42,700 nt of DNA from contig NZ_JAACYW010000075.1 in the NCBI RefSeq assembly GCF_015356825.1, forward strand, positions 1 through 42,700, read 5' to 3'. The position numbers were made by a program, and so were the translations under genes. The DNA comes from Catenulispora rubra. GTDB lineage: Bacteria; Actinomycetota; Actinomycetes; Streptomycetales; Catenulisporaceae. Positions 24,407 through 31,729 of the stretch are shown here, piece by piece. How positions within the stretch are numbered: position 1 is the stretch's first letter; each line of letters begins with the position of its first letter. The notes beneath the pieces were generated by a model, which saw only the letters and a list, made by a program, of their open reading frames with translations, searched no databases and was not told where the DNA came from.

Positions 24407-25345
24407 GTGCCGCTCGATCCGTTCCTCGCTGCCAAGACGCATCTTCTCGACGGCGTCACATGGGAGACCGCGTGGCAGAATCCGGACCACACGGCGCGGC
24501 TCACCGAGTTCTTCGCCGACCCCGACGGGCCGGGGATGCCGGACGTCGCGATCGAGGATCGCGTGATCCCGGGGCCGCACGGCGATATCAGCCTTCGTGT
24601 TTACCGCCCGCGCGGTGAGGCACGGCGCGCCTTGGTGTGGGTGCACGGCGGCGGATTCACCGGCGGCGAGCTCGATATGCCGGAGGCGCATCGGGTGTCG
24701 GCCGAGCTCGCCTTCCGGGCCGACGCGCTCGTGGTCTCCGTCGGCTATCGGCTTGCGACGGAGGCCATTCGCTATCCGGTGCCCGTTGACGATGTCCATG
24801 CCGCATGGCTGTGGCTCGCCGAGGGCGAGGGCGCTTCGCTGCTGCCGCCCGGAATCGTCGCGCTCGGCGGTGCCAGCGCCGGCGCGGCCTTGGCCCTGGC
24901 CGCCGCGATCCGCTTGCGTGACCAGGGCCGGCGGGGCCCGGACCGGTTGCTGCTCGCCTATCCCTTCGTGCACTTCCCGGTTCCGGCGTTGGAGGGCGAG
25001 GCGGCTGCCGAGATGCTGGGCCTGTCGTCGGTACTGCGGCACCCTGCCTCAGACATCGAGCAGATGGTGCACAACTACGTCGGCCGCCTATCCGTGCTGC
25101 CGCCGCTGGCCTTTCCTGGCGCGGCCGACCTCGCGGGTCTTGCGCCGACTGCTATCGCAGTGTCCGAATACGACGATCTGCGGCCCTCCGGCGACCTGCT
25201 CGCGAAGCAGCTCGAAGAGTCCGGCGTGCCCGTGCGCAGGTATCTCGCACCGGGGATGCTGCACGGGCACCTCAACCGTGCTCCCAGCCTCGCGGAGGTC
25301 GGCCGCACGCTTGGGTTCTTCGCCTCGGCGCTCGTCGGCTGGTGA
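24407..25345 (+). CDS. alpha/beta hydrolase of the hormone-sensitive-lipase family
   Basis: A 312-residue cytosolic esterase. The HSL hallmark HGGGF (oxyanion hole, about residue 76) precedes the nucleophile in GGASAGA; Asp in SEYDDLRPSG and His in GMLHGH complete the triad. No signal peptide, so it acts inside the cell on small esters of unknown identity. GTG 24407 has GAGGAGAAGG immediately upstream; GTG 24405 is out of frame. It follows a strong hairpin, so it has its own promoter or depends on read-through; no link to the glycan genes is evident. Confidence 0.88.
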   Translation: MPLDPFLAAKTHLLDGVTWETAWQNPDHTARLTEFFADPDGPGMPDVAIEDRVIPGPHGDISLRVYRPRGEARRALVWVHGGGFTGGELDMPEAHRVSAELAFRADALVVSVGYRLATEAIRYPVPVDDVHAAWLWLAEGEGASLLPPGIVALGGASAGAALALAAAIRLRDQGRRGPDRLLLAYPFVHFPVPALEGEAAAEMLGLSSVLRHPASDIEQMVHNYVGRLSVLPPLAFPGAADLAGLAPTAIAVSEYDDLRPSGDLLAKQLEESGVPVRRYLAPGMLHGHLNRAPSLAEVGRTLGFFASALVGW

Positions 25346-25374
25346 AGTGAAGAAGACTCCTGATTCCGTTCGGT

Positions 25375-26658
25375 TTAGGCGGGTTCCTCGACCCGGTGCC
25401 GTGTCGCCACCACGACTGCCGCGCCGCCGATTGCCAGCGCCGCGAGCACCGCTGCGAACACCGACGCGCTGGTGCTGAGTCCGACCGCGTCGCTGAGGTA
25501 TCCGGCCGCGACCGGCAGGGTTCCGGCGGCGAGGTAGCCGCCGACGTTCAGGGCCGCGTTGGCCTCGGCCAGGCGGCGCGCCGGGATGGTGGCGTTCAGC
25601 AGGGACAGGCCGGCGAGCTGGCCCAGGCCTTGGCCGACGCCGGCCAGGATGGCGGCGGTGAACAGCAGCGGTGCCGAGCCGGCGGTGACCGCGCCGGCCA
25701 GCGCCGCCATCGCCAGCGTCGTGGCGCCGAGGCTGACCAACAGGATGCGGCGGCGGCTGAGGCGATGGACGGCGAACTGCGCTCCGGTCGCGGCGGCGAA
25801 CATCACGAACGCGGTGCAGCCGGCCAGGATGCGGCTGCCGGAGTGCAGCAGGTTCGCCAGCAGGGAGGGGCCGAGGGAGAGGACGAACGAGGTCGCGGTG
25901 ATGCCGGGGGCGAAGGCGGCGATGCCGTGCAGCAGCGGCACGCGGCCGTGGGGCGGGACCGAGGGGATGCGGATCCAACTGCCGCCTGCGGTGCCTCCGG
26001 TGCCTGCGGCGCGTGCGGCTGGCGCGGTGTGTGCAGCGCGCGCGGGCTTGGGAAGCGGAAGTCGCAGCACGGCGACCAGCGCCGTCAGCAACAGCACGGC
26101 CTCCACCGCGAAGACGGTGACCGTCGGTCCGGCGACGGTCTGCGCCAGGATCCCGGCCGCCAGCGGGCCCAGCCCCGCGCCGAACACCATCGCGCACGAG
26201 GCGAGCAGCGCGCCCTGGCGCCGGCGTTCGGGCCCGGCGACGTCGGAGACCGCAGCCATCCCGGCGCTGACCACCGCGCCGACCGCGATCCCGGTGAACA
26301 GGCGGGCCACGATGAGCGCGACCACGGATGTGGCCGTGGCGAAGACCAGGCAGGCGGCCAGCGCAAGGAGCAGGGCCGGTATCAGGACCGCCTTGCGTCC
26401 CAACCGGTCCGAGGCGATGCCGCTGACCAGGAGCGATGCCAGCAGGCCGACGATGTAGAAGGCGAAGATGACGGTGAGCGTGCCCTTGGAGAAGCCCATG
26501 GAGCGCTGCCAGAGCACGTAGAGCGGGGTGGCGGCGTTCGACAGGACGAACACTGCGGTGATCGGCCAGGCGGCGGTCAGGATCGAGCCGACGGATGCTG
26601 TGGCGCGCTCGGGCCGCTGACGGACCTGTCGCGCTGTGGAGGAGAGGACTTCAGGCAT
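25375..26658 (-). CDS. MFS transporter
   Basis: A 427-residue major facilitator protein with about 12 membrane segments and a cytosolic Ala/Gly/Pro-rich loop between the halves (about residues 195-230). GIASDRLGRKAVL after segment two is the MFS motif A; a similar RLSRRRILLV stands after segment eight. ATG 26658 is chosen; the longer reading crosses the ArsR gene. It is divergent from an ArsR-type repressor, so it is probably an inducible exporter of a toxic small molecule. Substrate unknown. Confidence 0.88.
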   Translation of the reverse strand: MPEVLSSTARQVRQRPERATASVGSILTAAWPITAVFVLSNAATPLYVLWQRSMGFSKGTLTVIFAFYIVGLLASLLVSGIASDRLGRKAVLIPALLLALAACLVFATATSVVALIVARLFTGIAVGAVVSAGMAAVSDVAGPERRRQGALLASCAMVFGAGLGPLAAGILAQTVAGPTVTVFAVEAVLLLTALVAVLRLPLPKPARAAHTAPAARAAGTGGTAGGSWIRIPSVPPHGRVPLLHGIAAFAPGITATSFVLSLGPSLLANLLHSGSRILAGCTAFVMFAAATGAQFAVHRLSRRRILLVSLGATTLAMAALAGAVTAGSAPLLFTAAILAGVGQGLGQLAGLSLLNATIPARRLAEANAALNVGGYLAAGTLPVAAGYLSDAVGLSTSASVFAAVLAALAIGGAAVVVATRHRVEEPA

Positions 26659-26677
26659 GAGGCTGCCCCCGGAATGT

Positions 26678-26725
26678 AGTACGAGTTTCTTCGAACAGGC
26701 GACACTGTACGATAGAACTCGTACT
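26678..26725. promoter_or_regulatory. wide inverted repeat between MFS and ArsR genes
   Basis: AGTACGAGTT (26678-26687) and AACTCGTACT (26716-26725) are a perfect 10-base inverted repeat with 28 bases between. A -10-like TACGAT (26708-26713) for the ArsR gene lies inside. Arms sit next to both start regions, the expected layout for an ArsR operator controlling both genes. Confidence 0.65.
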
Positions 26726-26743
26726 GAGAGCGAGGAGTCAGCC

Positions 26744-27154
26744 GTGACAGGCACCAAGGCACGCGCCGCGAGGCCCGAGGCGACATCCGGGGCCGCGCAC
26801 CGGTTCGCGACGTTCCCGGCGCGCCCGGACGCGCCGGAGCCGCTCGACGAGCCGGCGCGCGACGACATCCGTCTGGAGCAGGTGATGGCGGCGCTGTCGG
26901 ACCCGCTGCGCCTGACGATCGTCCAGCGGCTGCTGCTGGCGGCCGAGGCCTTCGACCACACCTGCGGCTGGTTCGGCTTCGACCGGCCGAAGTCCTCGCT
27001 GACGCACCATTTCAAGGTGCTGCGCGAGGCGGGTGTGACGCGGCAGCGGCAGTACGGGCTGGAGCGGCGCAGCCAGGTGCGGATCGAGGACCTGGAGGAG
27101 CGGTTCCCGGGGCTGCTGGACCTGGTGGCGGACTGGGAGCCGCAGGAGCTCTAG
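26744..27154 (+). CDS. ArsR-family transcriptional regulator
   Basis: A 136-residue winged-helix repressor: VMAALSDPLRLTIVQRLLL is the usual helix-1/2 region, PKSSLTHHFKVLREAGV the recognition helix, and GLERRSQVRIEDLEERFPG the wing and C-terminal helix. A 45-residue disordered N-terminus precedes it. There are no clustered Cys ligands for metal (one Cys in TCGWFG), so an organic ligand is likelier. GTG 26744 with GAGGAG at 26732-26737 is chosen over an upstream ATG that would overlap the MFS start. Probably represses itself and the divergent transporter. Confidence 0.87.
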   Translation: MTGTKARAARPEATSGAAHRFATFPARPDAPEPLDEPARDDIRLEQVMAALSDPLRLTIVQRLLLAAEAFDHTCGWFGFDRPKSSLTHHFKVLREAGVTRQRQYGLERRSQVRIEDLEERFPGLLDLVADWEPQEL

Positions 27155-27167
27155 GCGGGCTGGGGGA

Positions 27168-27695
27168 CTACCAGAGCCCGACCGGCTCTCGTCCGGCCGC
27201 TCGGAGCAGGATGTCCCGCATCGAGCCCATCCCGTACATGTCGACGTCGCTGGAGATGTCGGCCACGTCCAACAGCAGCGGCCGGAGGTCGACACCGGCG
27301 TCCCGCGCCTGCCCGCACAGATCGTTCAGGGTGAGCATCATGTCCCGCGTGTCGCCGTCGTGGTCCTTGGCGGACATCTCCAGCAGCCGCTGTCGGAAGC
27401 CCTCGGGCGTTGGCTCGAAGGGCAGCGTTGTGGCCCAGCAGAACGAGTGATACCGCTCCAGGAGTGCGCGCAATTCGGCCCGGACCTGCTTGTGGCCCTC
27501 GGCGTAACAGGAGATCACGTCCCGCAGTGCCGCCTCAGCCTCCGGACGGATCCCCGCCTCGTCCAGCGGATGCGGGCCCTGCCGCATCTTCGGCACCCAG
27601 TCGGGGTCGGTGAGGTCCACCGGCCGCGTGGCGATGGGCTCGACGCAGGCATCGAGCACTGCGACGCGTTCTTCAAGCTCCGCCAGATCGCTCAT
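27168..27695 (-). CDS. hypothetical protein
   Basis: A 175-residue acidic, soluble, mostly helical protein of no family I recognise. It starts MSDLAELEERVAVL, contains HSFCWATTLPFEPT and SAKDHDGDTRDMMLTLNDLC, and ends GSMRDILLRAAGREPVGLW. Codon use has the G/C-rich third positions of a real gene. It converges with the ArsR gene (14 bases apart) and is divergent from the small frame at 27765. A role cannot be suggested from context. Confidence 0.7.
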   Translation of the reverse strand: MSDLAELEERVAVLDACVEPIATRPVDLTDPDWVPKMRQGPHPLDEAGIRPEAEAALRDVISCYAEGHKQVRAELRALLERYHSFCWATTLPFEPTPEGFRQRLLEMSAKDHDGDTRDMMLTLNDLCGQARDAGVDLRPLLLDVADISSDVDMYGMGSMRDILLRAAGREPVGLW

Positions 27696-27764
27696 GGCGT
27701 CATTCTCCTCGTGGATCGACTCGACGACGAGCCCTGATATAACGTGTCATCGAAATGACGACAG

Positions 27765-27944
27765 GTGCGGACGTCGCAGCTGCGCGAGCTGCGCACGCAG
27801 ATAGCGGGCTGGGAACCGGAGCTGATCGAGGCCGCCCGCGCCTTCGGCGCCGGCGCCGCCGCCGACCTGGCCGCCCTCCGCAACGCCCTGAGTCACCTCG
27901 ATCCGGCCGATCTGCTGGGCACCCGCTGGCCGACCCGGCCGTGA
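27765..27944 (+). CDS. small hypothetical protein upstream of htpG
   Basis: A 59-residue frame from GTG 27765 to TGA 27944 reading RTSQLRELRTQIAGWEPELI, then EAARAFGAGAAADLAALRNAL and ending RWPTRP. Third codon positions are nearly all G or C and the amphipathic helical composition is protein-like, unlike the Arg-rich reading in the overlapping frame. No clear ribosome site and an upstream in-frame stop at 27756. It may be a small gene, or the 3' end of a longer gene that lost its front. Confidence 0.4.
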   Translation: MRTSQLRELRTQIAGWEPELIEAARAFGAGAAADLAALRNALSHLDPADLLGTRWPTRP

Positions 27945-28010
27945 GAAGACACCAGCACAGACACCAGAATACCGATACCGAAATCGACACCCCATAAGGA
28001 GAACCGCCCG

Positions 28011-29939
28011 GTGGCCAGCAGCACCGAGACCCTGGAGTTCCAGGCCGAGACCCGCCAGCTGTTGCAGCTGGTGATCCACTCGATCTACTCGAACAAGGAC
28101 ATCTTCCTGCGCGAGCTGATCTCCAACGCCTCCGACGCCCTGGACAAGCTCCGCCTGGAGTCGCTGGTCGACTCCGACCTCGACGCCGACACCTCCGACC
28201 CGCACATCACGCTGGAGGTCGACAAGGACGCGCGCACCCTGACCGTGCGCGACAACGGCATCGGCATGGCCCGCGAGGAGGTGGTGGAGCTGATCGGCAC
28301 CATCGCCAAGTCCGGCACCGCGAGCCTGCTGGAGAAGGTCAAGCAGGCCAAGGACGCCGAGGCGGCGCAGGGCCTGATCGGGCAGTTCGGCGTCGGGTTC
28401 TACTCGGCGTTCATGGTCGCCGACAAGGTCACGCTGCGCACGCGTCGCGCCGGAACCGCCGAGGGCACCCTGTGGGAGTCCGACGGCGAGGGCACGTACG
28501 ACATCTCCACGGCCGAGGACCTGCCGGTGGGCACCGAGGTCACGCTTCAGCTGAAGACCGCCGACGGCGAGGACGGCCTGGCGGACTACCTGGCCGAGTG
28601 GAAGATCCGGGCCATCGTGAAGCAGTACTCGGACTTCATCCGCTGGCCCATCCGGATGGCGGTCGAGCGCGGCGGGGAAGACGGCGTGACCGTCACCGAG
28701 GCGGAGACGCTGAACTCGATGAAGGCGCTGTGGGCCAAGGCCCGCAGCGAGGTGACCGAGGCCGAGTACCACGAGTTCTACAAGCAGATCAGCCACGACT
28801 GGACCGACCCCGCCGAGATCATCCACATGCGCTCCGAGGGCACCTTCGCCTACGACGCGCTGCTGTTCATCCCCTCCCAGGCCCCCTTCGACCTGTTCGC
28901 CCGCGAGACTAAGCGCGGCGTGCAGCTGTACGTCAAGCGGGTGTTCATCATGGACGACTGCGAAGCGCTGGTGCCGAACTACCTGCGCTTCGTCAAGGGC
29001 GTCGTGGACGCCCACGACCTGTCGCTGAACATCTCCCGCGAGATCCTGCAGCACGACCGGCACATCCGCGGCGTGCGCCGCCGCCTGGTGAAGAAGGTCC
29101 TCGGCACCGTCAAGGACATGCAGGCGGACAACGCCGAGGGTTACGCCAAGCTGTGGGACCAGTTCGGCCGGGTCTTCAAGGAAGGCCTGATCGAGGACAC
29201 CGACAACACCGAGGCGCTGCTGGAGCTGATCTGTGTTGACTCCACCCATGGCGCCGACTCCACGCACGACGCCGAGAAGCCCACCACGCTGCGCGAGTAC
29301 GTGGAGCGGATGAAGGACGGCCAGGACGCGATCTACTACCTCACCGGCGCCACCCGTGCGGCGGTGGAGAACTCCCCGCACATGGAGGCCTTCGCGGCCA
29401 AGGGCTACGAGGTCCTGATCCTCACCGACCCGGTCGACGAGGTCTGGGTCGACCAGATCACCGAGTTCGACGGCCACCGCTTCCAGTCCATCGCCAAGGG
29501 CCAGGTCGACCTCGACGCCGACACCGACGAGGGCGACGGCGAGGAGCGGAGCAAGCGCGAGGCCGACTTCGCCGCCCTGCTGCCCTGGCTGGCCGCGACC
29601 CTCGGCGAGCACGTCAAAGCCGCCCGGCTGTCCTCCCGGCTCACCACCTCGGCGGCCTGCGTCGTCGGCGACACCGGCGACATGACGCCGATGCTGGAGA
29701 AGATGTACCGGGCCATGGGCCAGCAGATGCCCCCGGTCAAGCGCATCCTGGAGATCAACCCCGACCACCTGCTGATCAGCGGCCTGCGCACCGCGCACGA
29801 GAAGAACCCCGACGACCCGGCGCTCCCCGAGCTCGCCGAGATCATCCTGGGCACCGCCCTACTCGCCGAAGGCGGCGACCTGCCGAATCCGGCGCGTTTT
29901 GCCCGGCAGCTGACCGAGCGGCTGAGCCGGAGTCTGTGA
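28011..29939 (+). CDS. htpG: molecular chaperone HtpG (Hsp90)
   Basis: A 642-residue cytosolic Hsp90. The N-terminal GHKL ATPase is clear: ETRQLLQLVIHSIYSNKDIF, ELISNASDALDKLR (ATP/Mg site), TVRDNGIGMAREEV, GTIAKSGT and GQFGVGFYSAFMVADKV. The middle domain has WKIRAIVKQYSDFIRWPI and YVKRVFIMDDCEAL; the C-terminal dimerisation domain ends at LTERLSRSL. GTG 28011 has AAGGAG at 27996-28001. ATP-driven folding and stress protection of client proteins; a single-gene unit with its own terminator. A core-type gene in an otherwise accessory window. Confidence 0.95.
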   Translation: MASSTETLEFQAETRQLLQLVIHSIYSNKDIFLRELISNASDALDKLRLESLVDSDLDADTSDPHITLEVDKDARTLTVRDNGIGMAREEVVELIGTIAKSGTASLLEKVKQAKDAEAAQGLIGQFGVGFYSAFMVADKVTLRTRRAGTAEGTLWESDGEGTYDISTAEDLPVGTEVTLQLKTADGEDGLADYLAEWKIRAIVKQYSDFIRWPIRMAVERGGEDGVTVTEAETLNSMKALWAKARSEVTEAEYHEFYKQISHDWTDPAEIIHMRSEGTFAYDALLFIPSQAPFDLFARETKRGVQLYVKRVFIMDDCEALVPNYLRFVKGVVDAHDLSLNISREILQHDRHIRGVRRRLVKKVLGTVKDMQADNAEGYAKLWDQFGRVFKEGLIEDTDNTEALLELICVDSTHGADSTHDAEKPTTLREYVERMKDGQDAIYYLTGATRAAVENSPHMEAFAAKGYEVLILTDPVDEVWVDQITEFDGHRFQSIAKGQVDLDADTDEGDGEERSKREADFAALLPWLAATLGEHVKAARLSSRLTTSAACVVGDTGDMTPMLEKMYRAMGQQMPPVKRILEINPDHLLISGLRTAHEKNPDDPALPELAEIILGTALLAEGGDLPNPARFARQLTERLSRSL

Positions 29940-29953
29940 CCTGACCCGTCAGG

Positions 29954-29993
29954 GGCACGGCCGGCGGGCGGCTGGCCGTGCCTCGTGCTTTTT
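29954..29993 (+). terminator. Rho-independent terminator of htpG
   Basis: GGCACGGCC (29954-29962) and GGCCGTGCC (29974-29982) form a perfect 9-base-pair stem with an 11-base loop, followed by TCGTGCTTTTT. The T-tract 29989-29993 abuts the inverted-repeat element that follows. Confidence 0.8.
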
Positions 29994-30276
29994 GGGCGCT
30001 GCTGCTTTGTGTGTGGGTGCTGGTGTCGGGTGGCGGTCGCGTGTCAGACGCTCGCCCGCACGACGTGTGCGCAGTGACTCAGACCGCCGCGTGGTTGTAT
30101 TCGCGAAAACCGGCGGCCGCCAGCGCGAAATGACTCGCTCAACCGAACTGCGTCCCCCGCGAGGCCATCAAACCATGCGCGAAGCCGTAAAAAGCCCTTA
30201 AAACCTACAAACCAACCGCACCCGCCACACCCACCCGACACCAGCACCAGCACCCACACACAAAGCAGGAGCGCCC
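29994..30276. mobile_element. MITE-like element: 40-base terminal inverted repeats, TTTTT flanks
   Basis: The left end 29994-30033 (beginning GGGCGCTGCTGCTTTG) is the reverse complement of 30231-30276 apart from one base and a 6-base duplicated CTGGTG in the right copy. Both ends are bordered outside by TTTTT (29989-29993 and 30277-30281), like a 5-base target duplication. The 197-base core has no convincing gene: small frames on both strands cross the inverted repeats and lack gene-like composition. It looks like a non-autonomous transposon remnant that landed in the T-tract of the htpG terminator. A structural cruciform or RNA hairpin is the alternative. Confidence 0.55.
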
Positions 30277-30356
30277 TTTTTCGCCGTACCGCGCGCCGAT
30301 CGCGCGCGCCTGCGCCACCTTCCGTGGCCGCGCCTCTCTGCGGTCGACCATCTCGT

Positions 30357-30368
30357 CGAACCGGTTCG
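30357..30368. promoter_or_regulatory. upstream lacI operator, CGAACCGGTTCG
   Basis: A perfect 12-base palindrome with central CG, 144 bases upstream of a second identical copy at 30501-30512. Such spacing permits DNA looping by a tetrameric LacI-type repressor. Confidence 0.7.
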
Positions 30369-30454
30369 TCAGAACCTAGGCCGCCGGCCCCCGGCTGTCA
30401 ACGCCCCCGGGGCGACCAGGTCGTCAGGGCTCGGCTTGCTCGCTGTTCACATGA

Positions 30455-30483
30455 TTGACACACGAAGCCGACGCGCCTACTCT
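30455..30483 (+). promoter_or_regulatory. lacI promoter
   Basis: A perfect TTGACA (30455-30460), a 17-base spacer and TACTCT (30478-30483). The expected start point is about 30490, just before the operator at 30500-30513. This is the best promoter match in the window. Confidence 0.7.
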
Positions 30484-30499
30484 CGCTTCAACTCGCCGG

Positions 30500-30513
30500 T
30501 CGAACCGGTTCGA
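30500..30513. promoter_or_regulatory. downstream lacI operator, TCGAACCGGTTCGA
   Basis: A perfect 14-base palindrome immediately downstream of the predicted lacI start point and 34 bases before the GTG start codon, ideal for autorepression. Its 12-base core is repeated exactly at 30357-30368. Confidence 0.75.
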
Positions 30514-30547
30514 TTTCAGCCCGTCCTTGTCGCCATCGGAGAGTCGC

Positions 30548-31567
30548 GTGAACATCGGTGAGATCGCTCGTCGTGCGGGAGTCTCCCGCAGCACGGTGTC
30601 CTACGCGCTGTCCGGGAAGCGGTCGATCTCGCCCGAGACCCGGGCGCGGATCCAGGCGGTGATCGACGAGCTCGACTATCAGCCCAGCGCCACCGCGCGG
30701 GCGCTGTCCTCGGGCCAGACCCACACCCTGGGCCTGGTGTTCCCGCCGGCCAGCAGCCACTACACCGACATGCAGTTGGACTTCATCGGCTCGCTGGTCG
30801 AGGCCGCCGCCGGGTTCGGGTACGACGTGCTGCTGGCTGCGTCCGTCGGCGACAACGAGCAGGGGCTCCGGCGCCTGGTCGCCGAGCGGCGGGTGGACGG
30901 CGCGGTCCTGATGGAGATCCGGCTGGACGACGCGCGGGTCGACTACCTGGCCGAGGCCGGGTTCCCGTTCGTCACCATCGGCCGCACCGGCAAGCCCGAC
31001 CACACCCGGTGGGTCGACATGGACTACACCGCGCTGGTCAGATCGTGCGTGCAGCACCTGGCGCACCTCGGCCACCGGCGGATCGCGTTCGTCAACCGCT
31101 CGGAGCGGCTGTTCCGCGCCGGGTACGAGTCCGCGCACCGCAGCCTGACCGGGTTCGAGGCCGCCTGCCGGGAGCAGGGCGTCGTCGGCACGGCCTACCT
31201 GTGCGGCGACGACGCGGCCTCCGGCGAGGACACCGTCGGCCGGATCCTGGCCGCCGCTCCGGACACCACCGCCCTGGTCACGGTGAACGAGGCGGCGCTC
31301 GGCGGTCTCTACCGGGGCCTGGCCGCACACGGCCGCAAGGTCCCGCTGGACTTCTCCGTCACCGGGATCGCCCTGAGCCGCTGGGCCACCGCGGTCACGC
31401 CGCAGCTGACCGCGGCCGACGTCTCGGCCGCCGAAATGGGCCGGGTCGCGGTGGAACTGCTCCTGGAACTGCTCGCCACCCCCGACGCGCCGCCCCGGCA
31501 CGTCCTGCTCGCACCACCGGTCTCCCTGCGCGCGAGCACCGGGCCCGCCCCCGCATCAGAGCACTGA
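30548..31567 (+). CDS. LacI-family transcriptional repressor
   Basis: A 339-residue repressor. The N-terminal HTH and hinge are classical: NIGEIARRAGVSRSTVSYAL, LSGKRSISPETRARI and YQPSATARALSSGQT; the rest is a periplasmic-binding-protein-like sugar sensor (HTLGLVFPPASS, DGAVLMEIRLDD, RIAFVNRSERLF, VTVNEAALGGLYRGL). GTG 30548 with GGAGAG at 30538-30543 is the start; the in-frame extension from 30455 begins inside the -35 box and crosses the operator. It should repress itself and the downstream importer and glucosidase until the imported sugar binds. Of all the LacI-type palindromes here, only CGAACCGGTTCG can be tied to this protein by position. Confidence 0.92.
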   Translation: MNIGEIARRAGVSRSTVSYALSGKRSISPETRARIQAVIDELDYQPSATARALSSGQTHTLGLVFPPASSHYTDMQLDFIGSLVEAAAGFGYDVLLAASVGDNEQGLRRLVAERRVDGAVLMEIRLDDARVDYLAEAGFPFVTIGRTGKPDHTRWVDMDYTALVRSCVQHLAHLGHRRIAFVNRSERLFRAGYESAHRSLTGFEAACREQGVVGTAYLCGDDAASGEDTVGRILAAAPDTTALVTVNEAALGGLYRGLAAHGRKVPLDFSVTGIALSRWATAVTPQLTAADVSAAEMGRVAVELLLELLATPDAPPRHVLLAPPVSLRASTGPAPASEH

Positions 31568-31574
31568 CAGCTCA

Positions 31575-31710
31575 CTGACAGTCATCCGGCAGGCGACTGT
31601 CAGACGGCATCTCAGAGCACTGACGCAAGGCGTTCTCCCGGCGCTCGCGCGACCCAGAAATCCCATCCTCCGCACGGCAATGCGGAGTCCGTCAGCCGCC
31701 TGGTGGCGGC
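31575..31710 (+). promoter_or_regulatory. three hairpins between lacI and the binding-protein gene
   Basis: CTGACAGTC/GACTGTCAG (31575-31603, 9 pairs, 11-base loop), CTCCGCA/TGCGGAG (31668-31687, 7 pairs, 6-base loop) and GCCGCC/GGCGGC (31695-31710, 6 pairs, 4-base loop). The first is flanked by a 13-base direct repeat TCAGAGCACTGAC (31556-31568 and 31612-31624). They could terminate lacI transcripts partly and protect the mRNA of the abundant binding protein. No clear CGAACCGGTTCG copy lies in this gap. Confidence 0.55.
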
Positions 31711-31729
31711 GGATCGAAAGGGAACGACT

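Noticed and set aside
25371..25400. Possible terminator between the hydrolase and MFS genes
   Set aside because: No stem longer than four pairs found in the 29-base gap.
27755..27997. 80-residue plus frame starting MTTGADVAAARAA
   Set aside because: Becomes a poly-Arg reading; the overlapping frame at 27765-27944 has the gene-like codon pattern.
27747..29798. 683-residue open frame on the minus strand
   Set aside because: Antisense shadow of htpG.
30044..30259. 71-residue minus-strand frame (and a 69-residue plus frame) in the gap after htpG
   Set aside because: Both lie across the inverted-repeat element, have low-complexity or Arg-rich composition and no ribosome site; treated as part of the MITE-like element.
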